Under the pieces are notes generated by a model. The model was not told the origin of the DNA and searched no databases. It saw only the letters and a program-made list of their open reading frames with translations. From contig NZ_SMRO01000001.1 of assembly GCF_004359985.1 (NCBI RefSeq), positions 868,001 through 932,000 on the forward strand: 64,000 bases of DNA, in the 5' to 3' direction. Below, one piece after another: positions 7,588-17,757 of this stretch. Source of the DNA: Paraburkholderia flava. GTDB lineage: Bacteria; Pseudomonadota; Gammaproteobacteria; Burkholderiales; Burkholderiaceae. Position numbers and translations under genes: made by a program. Within the stretch, counting starts at the first letter, position 1. Each line of letters opens with the position of its first letter.

Positions 7588-9657
7588 ATGTCGTTACCGC
7601 GACCGACGGGGCCGGTAATCGCGTTCGGCCGCTACCGGCTATTGCAGGCCCCTGTTCGCCTCGTCGCCGATGATGTGCCCGTCGACATCGGTACCCGTGC
7701 GCTTGAAGTCCTGGCCACGCTCATCGAAGCGCAAGGCCGTCCGGTGCCGCACGCCGCGCTCGCCGAGCGCGCATGGCCCGGCAGCGCGGTCGACGCGAAC
7801 ACCGTGCAGTCGCAGGTCTCCGCGCTACGCCGTGCGCTCGGCGCGGATCGCGATCTGATCGTCACCGTGCCCGGCTTCGGCTATCGTTTCGCCGCTCCCG
7901 CCCATACACTCGACCACGACACACCCGGCACCGAACCTATCGCCGCAGCGCATCCCGTTCCCGCGAACGGACAGCCGCAGCCGATGCCCACGCCGCGGAT
8001 GCCGGCCCGCATGACGCCGTTTATCGGGCGGCACGCGGAGCTGTCGGAACTGCTCGGACTCGTCACGACGACGCGTGTCGTGACGCTGACCGGCGCGCCC
8101 GGCGTCGGCAAACGCCGTCTCGCACACGAGGTCGCGCGACGGCTCGCGGCGCACGTGCCCGACGGCATCTGCGCGGTCTCCTTCTCGTCGCAATTGCAAC
8201 CGGACAGCCTCGTCGATACGCTCGCGCTCGCACTGCATGTGCCGGCCGAACCCGGCGCGACGACGCTCGAACGATTGACGACCGCGATCGGTACGCGACG
8301 TCTGCTGCTGATCGTCGATTGCTGCGAGCAACTCTGCTCTGCCGCTGCATTTCTGCTCGGCACGCTCGTCGACGTATCGCCGAACCTGAGGGTGATCGTC
8401 ACGGCGGCCAACCCGCTCGGCATCGAACACGAAGGCGTCGTCCCGCTCGCACCGTTGCGCACGCCCGCGCGGATGCTCATCGACGCCGCCGAGGCACGGC
8501 AGTTCGATGCGCTGCGTCTGCTGTTCGCGCGCTTCGCAGTGCTGTTCGATGCGCCGGGTCATACGTTGTCGCGACGCAATCGCGCGGAAGCCGAACTCGT
8601 CGCCGCGTTCGATACCGCGTGCATCGCGCCGAACACGCTCGCCGCCGCCGCGCTGATCGCGTGCCGGCTCGACGGCGTACCGCTCGCGCTCGAACTCGCG
8701 GCAGCCGCGATCGTGCGCCAGACGTCGGTAGACCGTCCGCTCGATGCCGCGATCCGCGTGTTCGCCCGCGAAATCGACGCACCATCCATGCGATACCGCG
8801 ACGTCACGCCGGTCGCCGCGGTGCTCGGTCTGCAGATGAACACGCTCGAAGATGCCGCCCGCACGATGTTCGAACGCCTCGGTATTTTTCCGGGCGAGTT
8901 CACGCGTGGCGCGGCCGTTCAGTTGCTCGCGGAATGCGCTGCTGTACCGCGTCCGAACGAGACGCACGACATAAACGAGAAGGACACCGACTACAACGCG
9001 CAACTCGATCTCCTGCTCGACGCGGGTCTCGTCGAACGCATCGAAGGCGGCGGCGATGCGACGCTGCGTCTGCATGGCGAGGTGCGTCTCTTTGCCCGCT
9101 ATCTGCTGTGGCATCACGGCGAGTTCGAGCGCACGGCGGCCGCGCATGCGCTGTCGCTGGCGCCTCGACTCGCGATGAACGGCCAGCGCGCGGGACGCAC
9201 CGCAAAGGACACGACCGACCGCACGTTGCTCGACGATCTGCGCGCGGCACTGGACTGGGCGATGCAAAGCGATCGCATCGACGTCGCGATCTCGCTACTC
9301 GACGGATCGCAGCGGCTATGGCGTTCGCTGGCGCTCGCGCACGAATATCTGCGCGCGATCCGCGCGTCGCTTGCGCGTGTGGATGCGAGCGTGCCGCGCC
9401 GGATGCGCGATGAAATGCGGCTGCAGATCACGCTCGCCCGCGCGTTGCCGTTCGCGCATGCGCCGCTCGACGAGATCATCGCCGCATGGCAGGAGGCCTA
9501 CGATCTCGCGAACGCGTGCGCGGACAGCACGTACCGTCAGCATGCGCTGGCCGGATTGATCGCGTGCTTCGCGGGCGTACGCGATCTCGATCGTGCGGCT
9601 GCGGCTACGACTAACACCACCACCGCGTCAGGCGGCCACGTCGAACAGGCCAGTTGA
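7588..9657 (+). CDS. winged-helix (OmpR/PhoB-type) transcriptional regulator with STAND-like ATPase domain
   Basis: 689 aa. Start at 7588, with GTGGAG 7 bases upstream. Residues 1-105 form a Trans_reg_C winged helix (recognition part NTVQSQVSALRRALGA, then GFGYRFA). From about residue 140 there is a P-loop NTPase (FIGRHAEL, LTGAPGVGKR, RLLLIVDCCEQL) and then a helical region. It joins DNA binding directly to a nucleotide switch, as in many Burkholderia regulators. The Walker A ends GKR instead of GKS/T, so normal Mg-nucleotide binding may be altered. The target and signal are unknown. It lies next to the hrp-like genes without an hrpII box and is convergent with treA. Confidence 0.8.
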   Translation: MSLPRPTGPVIAFGRYRLLQAPVRLVADDVPVDIGTRALEVLATLIEAQGRPVPHAALAERAWPGSAVDANTVQSQVSALRRALGADRDLIVTVPGFGYRFAAPAHTLDHDTPGTEPIAAAHPVPANGQPQPMPTPRMPARMTPFIGRHAELSELLGLVTTTRVVTLTGAPGVGKRRLAHEVARRLAAHVPDGICAVSFSSQLQPDSLVDTLALALHVPAEPGATTLERLTTAIGTRRLLLIVDCCEQLCSAAAFLLGTLVDVSPNLRVIVTAANPLGIEHEGVVPLAPLRTPARMLIDAAEARQFDALRLLFARFAVLFDAPGHTLSRRNRAEAELVAAFDTACIAPNTLAAAALIACRLDGVPLALELAAAAIVRQTSVDRPLDAAIRVFAREIDAPSMRYRDVTPVAAVLGLQMNTLEDAARTMFERLGIFPGEFTRGAAVQLLAECAAVPRPNETHDINEKDTDYNAQLDLLLDAGLVERIEGGGDATLRLHGEVRLFARYLLWHHGEFERTAAAHALSLAPRLAMNGQRAGRTAKDTTDRTLLDDLRAALDWAMQSDRIDVAISLLDGSQRLWRSLALAHEYLRAIRASLARVDASVPRRMRDEMRLQITLARALPFAHAPLDEIIAAWQEAYDLANACADSTYRQHALAGLIACFAGVRDLDRAAAATTNTTTASGGHVEQAS

Positions 9658-9664
9658 TTCGCGA

Positions 9665-9699
9665 GGTAAAGCTCACGTGCCTGACGCGTGAGCGTTACC
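9665..9699. terminator. hairpin between convergent regulator and trehalase genes
   Basis: GGTAA-a-GCTCACG (9665-9677) pairs with CGTGAGC-g-TTACC (9687-9699) around a 9-base loop, with one mismatch. There is no T tract, so this is a likely but weak bidirectional terminator or mRNA-end hairpin. Confidence 0.5.
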
Positions 9700-9723
9700 C
9701 CGCTTTCGGCAGACAACCGAGAA

Positions 9724-11391
9724 TCAATCGCCCGGGCTATACGCGTCGAGCAGCTTCAACGTCACGCCGTTGGTCCAGCCGAACCCATCCTGCAGCGGAT
9801 ATTCGCCACCGCCTCCGCCCCCCGTACCCGCCCCTTCGACGACATATTTCTCGACGAGCTTCTGCTGCGAGCCGTACACGTTTTTCACGTCGGCGAGAAA
9901 GCGCGTACCGATCTGCTGCGCGAGATCCGCGCGGCCATAGCGCTTGAGACCCTTCACTGCAATCCAGTGCAGCGGCGCCCAGCCGTTCGGCGCATCCCAT
10001 TGCTGGCCGGTGTTATAGACCGACGTCGCGAGGCCGCCGGGTTGCAGCAGCACCGACTGCACTACGCGAGCCGTTTTCTGCGCGCGATCCGGCCACGCGA
10101 CGCCGACGAACAGCGGATACAGCATCGCCGGCGTCTGGTTGTCGCGCTGCCTGCCGAGCTTCCAGTCGTAATCGCCGTAGTAGCCGTGGCTGTTCCACAG
10201 ATAGCGGTTGATCCCCTCGGCGCGCTTCGCCGCCTTGCCGATGAACTGCGCGACGCACAGGAAATCGCGCGCCTCGCCGCAGCCGCGCGCGATCGTCGTC
10301 TCGAGATGGAACATCAGACTATTCAGATCGACCGGCACGATCGACGTGGTGCGCACCGTCGTCAGGTTCTGGTTGTCGCCGAACCAGCGCGAGCTGAAGT
10401 CCCAGCCGCTTTCGGCGGTCGCGCGCAGATCGCGGTATACGTCCGCCGGCGGACGGCCGCTCGCCTGCGCGGTCTGCACGTCTTCCAGGTACGACTCGTC
10501 GCGCGGCGTGTCGAGTGCGTCCCAGTAGCGGTTCAACACAGTGTGATCCGGCAGCACGACGACGTTGCGCGTCGCCTGGCCGGCCTGCGTCGACGACGCG
10601 CCCTGCATCCAGTACGCGTACTCCTTGCGCAGTTGCGGCAGGTACTTCTGATAGACGCGGCCGCCCTCCTGCTGCGCCGCAAGCTCCACCATGAACGAGA
10701 AGAACGGCGGCTGCGAACGGCTCAGGTAATACGTGCGATTGCCGTTCGGGATGTGGCCGTACGTGTCGATCATGTACGCGAAGTTGTCGAGCATGTCGTC
10801 GACGAGATCTTCGTGACCGGACTCCTGCAGACCGAGCATCGTGAAATACGTATCCCAGTAGTAGCCCTCGCGGAACCGGCCGCCCGGCACCACGTACGGT
10901 TTCGGCAGAGGAATCAGCGAGCTGTAGTCGGGCGCGCTCGTCGTGGTGCGCGTGAGCGCGGGCCACAGCCAGTCGATGTGTTCGCGCAGCGTCTGGCCCG
11001 CAGGCGGCGTCACGCTCTGATCGGGCGGCGGTGTGAAGTACTGGTTGACGAATGCCAGCAGCGAGAAGCCCGGCTGATTCTTCGCTGCCTCGTAGGCTTG
11101 CAGGATCGTCGTGGGATCGGTTTTCGGCGTCGCGTCGACGAAGGTCTTCTGGTCCGGATAGATCTGCGCGGTCTGCACGGCGACGAACAGGTCGCCGTAT
11201 AACAGGTCGGGCGCGGGCGGCAGCGTGCCGCCGACCTGCGTGTCGGCCGCGCACACGCTTGCGTAGCCTGCGCACCATGCGAGTGTGGCGAATGCGACGG
11301 CGCGTCGCATGGGGAGCCAGTGGATCGGGGGAACGGTTGTGGAATCGTTTCGAACTACGGCGATACGGTCGATACGTGACGGGGCGCTCAT
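9724..11391 (-). CDS. treA: periplasmic alpha,alpha-trehalase (GH37)
   Basis: 555 aa from the ATG at 11391, which has GGGAGA just upstream. Both trehalase signatures are present: [14 protein letters not shown] and [12 protein letters not shown]. It hydrolyses trehalose to two glucose molecules, and the periplasmic form lets cells use external trehalose. A Sec signal peptide ([20 protein letters not shown]) starts only at residue 28. Either the chosen start gives an unusual 27-residue leader, or translation begins at the internal ATG at 11310, which lacks a good ribosome site. The C-terminal half contains a GGGGGG run close to the end. The neighbours do not suggest a trehalose operon. Confidence 0.93.
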   Translation of the reverse strand: MSAPSRIDRIAVVRNDSTTVPPIHWLPMRRAVAFATLAWCAGYASVCAADTQVGGTLPPAPDLLYGDLFVAVQTAQIYPDQKTFVDATPKTDPTTILQAYEAAKNQPGFSLLAFVNQYFTPPPDQSVTPPAGQTLREHIDWLWPALTRTTTSAPDYSSLIPLPKPYVVPGGRFREGYYWDTYFTMLGLQESGHEDLVDDMLDNFAYMIDTYGHIPNGNRTYYLSRSQPPFFSFMVELAAQQEGGRVYQKYLPQLRKEYAYWMQGASSTQAGQATRNVVVLPDHTVLNRYWDALDTPRDESYLEDVQTAQASGRPPADVYRDLRATAESGWDFSSRWFGDNQNLTTVRTTSIVPVDLNSLMFHLETTIARGCGEARDFLCVAQFIGKAAKRAEGINRYLWNSHGYYGDYDWKLGRQRDNQTPAMLYPLFVGVAWPDRAQKTARVVQSVLLQPGGLATSVYNTGQQWDAPNGWAPLHWIAVKGLKRYGRADLAQQIGTRFLADVKNVYGSQQKLVEKYVVEGAGTGGGGGGEYPLQDGFGWTNGVTLKLLDAYSPGD

Positions 11392-11801
11392 GTCTTCTCC
11401 CAAGAAGTGCTGGCCTGCGGCCTGGCTGGTCTCGTCACGCAAACGCCACATCCCCACAGTGCACTTCACGCGCCTCTCATGGCAGGGACCACCGAGCATC
11501 GCACAGCCCCACCAGACGGTGCAATCTTGCTCCGCACGCACTATGCTCAATGGGTCGTACGACTACGGGAATCGGGAAATCGCCCGTAATCGTGCTGCAG
11601 GTACCCTGCATGAAATGCGCCAACGAGCAGCCGCGAATGTGCGCCCGCGCACACACGGTTCATCGTTGCACCGCCACGATACGGCGTGCAGGCGCAGCCA
11701 TTGCGCTTCGCTACAATGGGCACGTTTTCCCGCTCGAAAACGCCTTGCCGCGCGACCGCCCGTCGCGGCGGTCCGTTGCACCCTTGGCTCCGGTGAATCT
11801 C
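11392..11801. other. divergent promoter region of treA and rpfR
   Basis: 410 bp between two divergent genes. No open frame here has coding character. It must hold both promoters, but I could not pick convincing -35/-10 pairs by eye. Confidence 0.4.
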
Positions 11802-13805
11802 ATGAACGAAGACTCACGCGATCAGGTGCTTTACACGCGTTTCGGCACCGCCAGCCCCTGCTGGCGCCTCGCCGGCGACAGCAATGCGCTCGAGCTGACC
11901 CATGTGAGCGGACCTGGGCCAGCGGATGCCGCGCTCGTCCTGTCCGCGTATCAGGCCGCGCAGATCCGCGCGCTCGCCGGCGTCACCTCGCATCTGCTGC
12001 TCGACGTGCGGTTGTCCGGTGTGGCGCTGCGGCTGCATCTGGTCGGCAGGAAGCTCGGCGCGAGCCACTGGGCCGGCACCGCGTCCGCCTACGACGACAC
12101 CGAATCGGTGGCGCGCGATCTCGTGCACGGGCTCGCGTTCGCGGAACAGGTGGTGTCCGAGGTGAACTCGGTCGTCGTGATCGTCGATCGCAACGGCCGC
12201 ATCCAGCGCTTCAACCGGCTCGCCGAAGAACTCACCGGCATGCGCGAGGAAGACGTGATCGGGCGCAACGTGTGGGCGCTGTTCATGTCGTCGGCGGCGG
12301 GCGCCGCGTCGAGCCAGAACATCGCGGACTTCTACAGCCGCGGCGTGTCGTCAGAAGTCGAACGGCTCGTCAATACCGTGCACGGCGAACGGCTCTTCCT
12401 GTTTCGCAACAAGTTCGTGCAAAGCGGCAGCGGCGTCGACGAGCAGTTCCTGATCTGCTCGGGCACCGACATCACCGAGGAACGCCGCGCGCAAGACCGC
12501 CTGATCGAACTCGCGAACACCGATTCGCTGACCGGCCTCGCGAACCGCAACGCGATCCAGGATCGCATCCGCGCGGCGATCGCGAATGCGGCAGAGGGTA
12601 CGTCGGTCGGCATCCTGTTTCTCGATCTCGACAACTTCAAGAAGGTCAACGATCACTACGGCCACGTATTCGGCGACCGGCTGATTCAGGACGTGTCGAC
12701 GGCAGTGCGTCTGTGCCTGAACGACGACGACGTGCTCGCGCGGCTCGGCGGCGACGAGTTCATCGTGCTCGTGGAAAACGCGAGCGCGGCGGCGCTGGAA
12801 GCGACCGCGCAGCGCATCCTGGAGCGGCTGCGCACACCGTTCGGCCTCGGGCTCGTCGAGGTGTACACGGGCTGCTCGATCGGCATCGCGCTGTACCCCG
12901 AGCACGGCGCGTCGCTCGAATCGCTGATCCGCTCGGCCGATACCGCGATGTACGTCGCGAAGGACGAAGGCAAGCGCACGTATCGCGTGTTCTCGCCGGA
13001 GATGAACCGCAAGGTCGCCGAGTACATGTGGCTCGACACGAACCTGCGGCGCGGCCTCGACGAAGGCCAGCTGACGCTGCACTATCAGCCGAAGGTGTCG
13101 CTCGCGAGCGGCGTCGTCGAAGGGGTCGAGGCGCTGGTGCGCTGGAACTCGCCGGAACGCGGACTCATCATGCCCGCCGAATTCATCCGTTATGCAGAGG
13201 AGTCAGGACTGATCGGACCGCTCGGCCGCTGGGTGATGGAAACGGCCGCCGTGCAGGCCGCACAGTGGCACGCGCGCGGGCTCAACCTGCGCGTCGCGAT
13301 CAACGTGTCGCCGCGTCAGTTGGCCGATACAGCCATCGTTCGGCATTTCACCGAGGCGCTGCGGCTAGCCGCGCTCGACACCTGCCTGCTCGATATCGAA
13401 CTGACCGAAAGCTGCCTCATCGAAGACGAAGCAGCCGCGATCGCGGTGATCGAACGGTTCCGTGCGCTCGGCGCGCAGGTGCATCTCGACGATTTCGGCA
13501 CCGGCTATTCGTCGCTGTCGCAACTCGGCCGCATTCCGCTCGACGCGATCAAGCTCGACCGCAGCTTCGTCCATTCGATCGACCGGAACCGCAAGGCGCA
13601 GGCGCTCGTGCGCTCGATGGTCGCGGTCGCGCACGAACTCGATTTCGAAGTGGTCGCGGAGGGCATCGAGAACGAAGCCGACGAGGCTTACATGAAGAGC
13701 GTCGGCGTCGAATATCTGCAGGGCTTTCTATATGCACAGCCGATGCCGGCCGCGGTGTTCGAGCAGTGGCTGCGCGAACACTACAAGCTTCGGTTGATCG
13801 CGTGA
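11802..13805 (+). CDS. rpfR: RpfR-type DSF receptor: FI-PAS-GGDEF-EAL cyclic-di-GMP enzyme
   Basis: 667 aa. Residues 1-100 correspond to the RpfF-interaction domain and about 115-220 to a PAS domain (VVVIVDRNGRIQRFNRLAEE). GGDEF is intact (RLGGDEF, about 314), as is EAL (EALVRW, about 442). The EAL catalytic set is complete: NVSPRQL, ELTES, DDFGTGYSS, IKLDRSF, AEGIEN and QGFLYAQP. In B. cenocepacia, RpfR binds the fatty-acid signal cis-2-dodecenoic acid through PAS and then hydrolyses c-di-GMP. E. coli PdeR/YciR is the same architecture. The gene converges on rpfF 53 bp away, as in known RpfF/RpfR loci, which supports the assignment over a generic PdeR. Confidence 0.92.
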   Translation: MNEDSRDQVLYTRFGTASPCWRLAGDSNALELTHVSGPGPADAALVLSAYQAAQIRALAGVTSHLLLDVRLSGVALRLHLVGRKLGASHWAGTASAYDDTESVARDLVHGLAFAEQVVSEVNSVVVIVDRNGRIQRFNRLAEELTGMREEDVIGRNVWALFMSSAAGAASSQNIADFYSRGVSSEVERLVNTVHGERLFLFRNKFVQSGSGVDEQFLICSGTDITEERRAQDRLIELANTDSLTGLANRNAIQDRIRAAIANAAEGTSVGILFLDLDNFKKVNDHYGHVFGDRLIQDVSTAVRLCLNDDDVLARLGGDEFIVLVENASAAALEATAQRILERLRTPFGLGLVEVYTGCSIGIALYPEHGASLESLIRSADTAMYVAKDEGKRTYRVFSPEMNRKVAEYMWLDTNLRRGLDEGQLTLHYQPKVSLASGVVEGVEALVRWNSPERGLIMPAEFIRYAEESGLIGPLGRWVMETAAVQAAQWHARGLNLRVAINVSPRQLADTAIVRHFTEALRLAALDTCLLDIELTESCLIEDEAAAIAVIERFRALGAQVHLDDFGTGYSSLSQLGRIPLDAIKLDRSFVHSIDRNRKAQALVRSMVAVAHELDFEVVAEGIENEADEAYMKSVGVEYLQGFLYAQPMPAAVFEQWLREHYKLRLIA

Positions 13806-13858
13806 GTTCGCTGCGGCTCACGCCGCAGCATGTGGCACGCACCCTGAGTCACGCTGGG

Positions 13859-14740
13859 TCAAGCGAAACTCGCGCTCGGGCTTTCGCGCAGGCTCGACGT
13901 TCGCCGGTTCTGTAGCACGACGAGCCGCTCCATGAACGCGAGATCTTTCTCTTCGATCGCGAACGCGGATTCCACCCAGTCCTCGGTGATCTCCATCAGC
14001 TCCGCGCGCGTGACCCGCAGCACGCGCTGCCGCGCGCGCACCATCGCGCGGATGCCGTTCAGCTTCGGCCGCAGCGAGTCGATGAACGTGCGCGTCGCGA
14101 CGTAGCCGTCGCCCGGCTCGAACAGATGATCGACGAGCCCCCTGCCCGCGTGCCATTCGGCGGTGTGCGATTCGCCGGCGGCGATCAGCTCTTCGGCAAG
14201 GCGCATCCCCGATTTGCGCGCGACGAGCGAGTAGCCGCCCATCCCCGGAAACAGGTTGAACGCGATCTCGGGAAAACCCATTCGCGCGTCGTTCTGCGCG
14301 AGCAGGAAGTGATGCGCGAGCGCCGCCTCGAAGCCGCCGCCGAGCGCGGTGCCTTCGACCATGGCAATCGAGATCGCGCCGGTGTCGAAACCGCGCGACG
14401 CCGCGTGCACGCAGTCGACGCACGCACGCGCATACGCCATCAGCGTCTGACGTCTGCCCGAGCGGATCGTCTCGGCGAAGAAATCGAGATCGCCGCCGAC
14501 GTTGAACATCGTCGGGATCAGCGAGCCGGTGACCCAGAAGTCGATCGGCAAGTGGCTCGCCCTCGCTGCGTGCGCGAGCGCAAGGATGTCGTGAACAAGT
14601 TCGAGGTTGAAACATGGACGGGGCTGCGCGCGCAGCATCATCCACATGATGTTCCGTCCTTCTTCGTAGTACGCGGAAATCTGCGACAGATTTCCGGCCT
14701 CGTGAAACAGACGGCAGGCGTGATGACTATCCAGATTCAT
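13859..14740 (-). CDS. rpfF: RpfF, diffusible signal factor (DSF) synthase, crotonase family
   Basis: 293 aa from the ATG at 14740 (GAGGAA 9 bases upstream), which matches the family's usual ~290 aa. The crotonase core contains both catalytic Glu residues: MVEGTALGGGFEAAL and MGFPEIAFNLFPGMGG. The N-terminal part (YYEEGRNIMWMMLRAQPRPCFN) is typical of RpfF. The enzyme makes cis-2-unsaturated fatty acids from acyl-ACP by dehydration and thioester cleavage. The signal is read by RpfR, encoded convergently 53 bp away. Together they form a self-contained quorum-sensing and c-di-GMP module that controls motility, biofilm and virulence (family knowledge). Confidence 0.94.
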   Translation of the reverse strand: MNLDSHHACRLFHEAGNLSQISAYYEEGRNIMWMMLRAQPRPCFNLELVHDILALAHAARASHLPIDFWVTGSLIPTMFNVGGDLDFFAETIRSGRRQTLMAYARACVDCVHAASRGFDTGAISIAMVEGTALGGGFEAALAHHFLLAQNDARMGFPEIAFNLFPGMGGYSLVARKSGMRLAEELIAAGESHTAEWHAGRGLVDHLFEPGDGYVATRTFIDSLRPKLNGIRAMVRARQRVLRVTRAELMEITEDWVESAFAIEEKDLAFMERLVVLQNRRTSSLRESPSASFA

Positions 14741-15042
14741 TTTGATCGTTCCTCTATGGGTTAACGAGTGACTGCATCTGGAGCCTAGATCAGACAAGAA
14801 CGCAACGTGGGGGGATGGCGAACACAGCGGCGCAACGATCGGGGAATTGCGCAGTGCAGCGCGGGGCGGCGTACGGACGGTGGGGATGGAACGGGGAACG
14901 TGCTGCGTCCATGACGGAATCAGGTCTTTGAGCATCAGCCTGATTTCCCGGACTTCGCCGGCATGCCTGACCTGCAGCGAGACCGTCGATGGCGCGGCTC
15001 CTGCAGCGCCGTCCGGCTCCGCTCAGCTTCACAACAACGTCA
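14741..15042. other. intergenic region upstream of rpfF
   Basis: 302 bp between two minus-strand genes. It carries a loose hairpin (AATCAGG pairing with CCTGATT, about 14918-14946) that may end the upstream dehydrogenase mRNA. No gene or clear promoter elements were recognised. Confidence 0.35.
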
Positions 15043-16155
15043 CTACGCGGCTTTCATTTCCTTCGCCCACGCTTCGACCTGCGCGGTCGGCATACCCACC
15101 GCCAGCGCCGCGTCGCAGATCTGCCGCCAGCTGGCCGGATCGACCGGCACGCCGTGCGCTTCGCGCTGCGCGCGCATCGCGCGTTCCGGTTCGCCCGGTT
15201 CGTAGATGCGCTCGTTGCCTTCGGCGAGCGGCGACGCCTTTACCCATTCGACGAACGCGTCGGCTTCCGCTTCGGCGTTCGGTGCATCGAACGCGGCGGG
15301 ATTCACGATCACCGACAGCATGCAGTTGATGATCGCGCGGCTGTGCAGCACGGTGTCCGCGTGCGTCGTGAAGCCGCCCGACAGCGCGCCGCCGAAAATC
15401 TCGCACATCGCCGCGAGGCCGAAACCCTTGTGGCCGCCGAACGGCGTCAGCGAGCCGAACGGCGCTTCGTGCATCACCTTCGGCTGAATGGTGGGCCGGC
15501 CTTCGTGGTCGATCAGCGCGCCGACCGGCGTCTCCTTGCCCATGTTGTACGCGACGCGCGTCTTGCCGTACGCGATCGTGCTGGTCGCGAAGTCGAGCAC
15601 GAGTGGCGGCCGGCCGGTGCGCGGAAACGCCGCGCAGAACGGGTTCGTGCCGATGCGCCGGTCGGCGCCGCCGAACGGCGCGACGAGCGGATCGCCGGCG
15701 ACGTTGACGAAGTGGAACGACACGAGGCCCGCGCGGGCGCACTGCTCGGCCCAGTGTCCGATGCGGCCGATGTGATGCGCGCCGCGCAACGCGACCGCGC
15801 ACACGCCCAGTTGCTTCGCGCGCTCGATGCCGCGCTCCATCGCCTCGTACGCGACGACCTGGCCGAAGCCCATCACGCCGTCGAGCGTCAGCACCGCGCC
15901 CGCGTCGCGCACGACCCGCGCGTGCAGGTTCAGCTTCAGCTCGCCCTCGCGCAACGACTCGACGTAACGCGGAATCATCCCGACGCCGTGCGAATCGTGA
16001 CCGGCCAGATTCGCGGCCAGCAGGTGATCGGCGACGAGTTCCGCTTCGCGCGGCGAGCTGCCGGCCTGCTCCCAGATCGCACGAACGAACGTGTGCAGAC
16101 GGTCGACGGAAATCCGCGGCGCGGAAGCGGCAAAGGACGTGGCGTTAGCGTTCAT
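15043..16155 (-). CDS. Ldh/YbiC-family NAD(P)-dependent hydroxycarboxylate dehydrogenase
   Basis: 370 aa. It belongs to the malate/L-lactate dehydrogenase type 2 fold: HDSHGVGMIPRYVE near the start, ALRGAHHIGRIGHWAEQC, and GTNPFCAAFP, then LVLDFATSTIAYGK. Such enzymes oxidise or reduce 2-hydroxy acids with NAD(P). E. coli HcxB/YbiC (361 aa) is the likely closest type. The conserved catalytic His and Asp region is intact. It lies downstream of the M20 peptidase gene on the same strand (138-bp gap). The substrate cannot be read from sequence. Confidence 0.85.
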   Translation of the reverse strand: MNANATSFAASAPRISVDRLHTFVRAIWEQAGSSPREAELVADHLLAANLAGHDSHGVGMIPRYVESLREGELKLNLHARVVRDAGAVLTLDGVMGFGQVVAYEAMERGIERAKQLGVCAVALRGAHHIGRIGHWAEQCARAGLVSFHFVNVAGDPLVAPFGGADRRIGTNPFCAAFPRTGRPPLVLDFATSTIAYGKTRVAYNMGKETPVGALIDHEGRPTIQPKVMHEAPFGSLTPFGGHKGFGLAAMCEIFGGALSGGFTTHADTVLHSRAIINCMLSVIVNPAAFDAPNAEAEADAFVEWVKASPLAEGNERIYEPGEPERAMRAQREAHGVPVDPASWRQICDAALAVGMPTAQVEAWAKEMKAA

Positions 16156-16293
16156 TCGATGGGATCGGTGAGAAGGTTCGGGAAAGAAACTCGGCGTTCG
16201 GGGCGGCGTGCATCGACGATGCAGCGCAGCCCCTTGCCGTCATGCGACTGCGCGGAACGCGCGTCGCATGACCGGCCGGAAATCGCGCGACGC

Positions 16294-17757
16294 TTACTGC
16301 GCGGCGGCGATCACTTCGGCAACCGCGGCGGTCAGCTTGCGACCGTACGGTATATGCAGGAATTCGTTCGGCCCGTGCGCGTTCGACTTCGGACCAAGCA
16401 CGCCGCACACCATGAACTGCGATTGCGGGAAGCCTTCCTTCAGCACGTTCATCAGCGGAATCGTGCCGCCCTGGCCGATGTACGCGACGTCCGCGCCGTA
16501 GTGCGTGCGCGACGCGTCGTTCAACGCGGTCGCGAGCCACGGCGCGACGTCAGGCGCGCTCCAGCCGGTTGCGGCGCCGGCATCCGGCTTGAACGTGACC
16601 TTCGCGTTGTACGGCGGATCGAACTCGAGCAGCGCCTTCAGCTCGGCGACGGCCTTCGCTGCGTCGATCAGCGGCGGCAGACGCAGCGACAGCTTGAACG
16701 CGGTGCGCGGCCGCAGCACGTTGCCCGCATCGGCGAGCGCGGGCAAACCGGCCGCGCCCGTCACCGACAGCGACGGCCGCCATGTCGAATTGATCAGCGC
16801 TTCCTGCGGATCGGTCGTGGTCGGCAGCACCGGACGACCATCCTGCCCGCACGCCCACGGCAGACTCTTCCATACGCTGTCGCCGAGAATCTGCGCGGTC
16901 GCTTCGGCCTCGCGCAGACGTTGCAGCGGCACCGGACAATGAAAACCCTTCGGCAGCAGATTGCCGTCGGCGGCATCTTCGAGACGCTCGAACAGTTGCC
17001 GCATGATGCGGAAGCTCGACGGCGCGATGCCACCGTAGCCGCCCGAGTGAATGCCTTCGTCGAGTACCTGGACTTCGAGGTCGCCGGATACGAGGCCGCG
17101 CAGCGATGTCGTGAGCCACAGTTGATCGTAGTTGCCCGCGCCCGAATCGAGGCACACGACCAGCGACACCTTGCCGAGCCGTTCGCGCAGCACGTCGACA
17201 TAGGGCAGCAGATCGTAGCTGCCGGATTCCTCGCAGGTTTCGATCAGCCCGACGCAGCGCGGACGCTCGATGCCTTGCGCGTCGAGCGCGGCCAGCGCGG
17301 TGATGCTTGCGTAGATCGCGTAGCCGTCGTCGGCACCGCCACGTCCGTAGAGCTTGCCGTCCTCGATCTTCGGCGTCCAGGGGCCGAGGTCGTTACGCCA
17401 GCCGGAAAACTCCGGCTGCTTGTCGAGGTGGCCGTACAGCACGATCGTTTCGGTGCTGCCCGAACGCGTGGCCGGCGACTCGAAGAAAATCACCGGCGTG
17501 CGGCCCGGTAGACGCACCACTTCGAGCTTCAGCCCGCGCACCGGCTGCTGCTCGGCCCATGCGGCTGCGTCCGCGACGACGCGCTCGAGAAAACCGTGTT
17601 TAGCCCAGTCGGGATCGAAGGCGGGACTCTTGGCCGGGACCGCGATGTAGTCGGTCAGCGCCGGCACGATTTCGTCGTTCCATTTACGGTCGACGAATGC
17701 GCGCAATGCGTCGTGGTCGATCTGGCGGGTGGGTTCAGCTGTGTCGTGGGTGCTCAT
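16294..17757 (-). CDS. M20-family zinc dipeptidase/aminoacylase
   Basis: 487 aa. The metal-binding set is complete: LYGHLDKQPE, GRGGADDGY, ETCEESGS (general base and ligand), VCLDSGAGNYD and SNAHGPNE. The length matches M20 dipeptidases of the carnosinase/CNDP type. It probably hydrolyses dipeptides or N-acyl amino acids in the cytoplasm, since no signal peptide is visible. It is divergent from the superinfection-immunity gene and may be co-transcribed with the downstream dehydrogenase. Confidence 0.88.
   Translation of the reverse strand: MSTHDTAEPTRQIDHDALRAFVDRKWNDEIVPALTDYIAVPAKSPAFDPDWAKHGFLERVVADAAAWAEQQPVRGLKLEVVRLPGRTPVIFFESPATRSGSTETIVLYGHLDKQPEFSGWRNDLGPWTPKIEDGKLYGRGGADDGYAIYASITALAALDAQGIERPRCVGLIETCEESGSYDLLPYVDVLRERLGKVSLVVCLDSGAGNYDQLWLTTSLRGLVSGDLEVQVLDEGIHSGGYGGIAPSSFRIMRQLFERLEDAADGNLLPKGFHCPVPLQRLREAEATAQILGDSVWKSLPWACGQDGRPVLPTTTDPQEALINSTWRPSLSVTGAAGLPALADAGNVLRPRTAFKLSLRLPPLIDAAKAVAELKALLEFDPPYNAKVTFKPDAGAATGWSAPDVAPWLATALNDASRTHYGADVAYIGQGGTIPLMNVLKEGFPQSQFMVCGVLGPKSNAHGPNEFLHIPYGRKLTAAVAEVIAAAQ

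Noticed and set aside
14989..17511. 840-codon open frame on the plus strand
   Set aside because: It lies opposite the Ldh and M20 genes, whose domain motifs are clear. Its product is Arg/His-rich with no fold, as expected for the antisense of GC-rich coding DNA.
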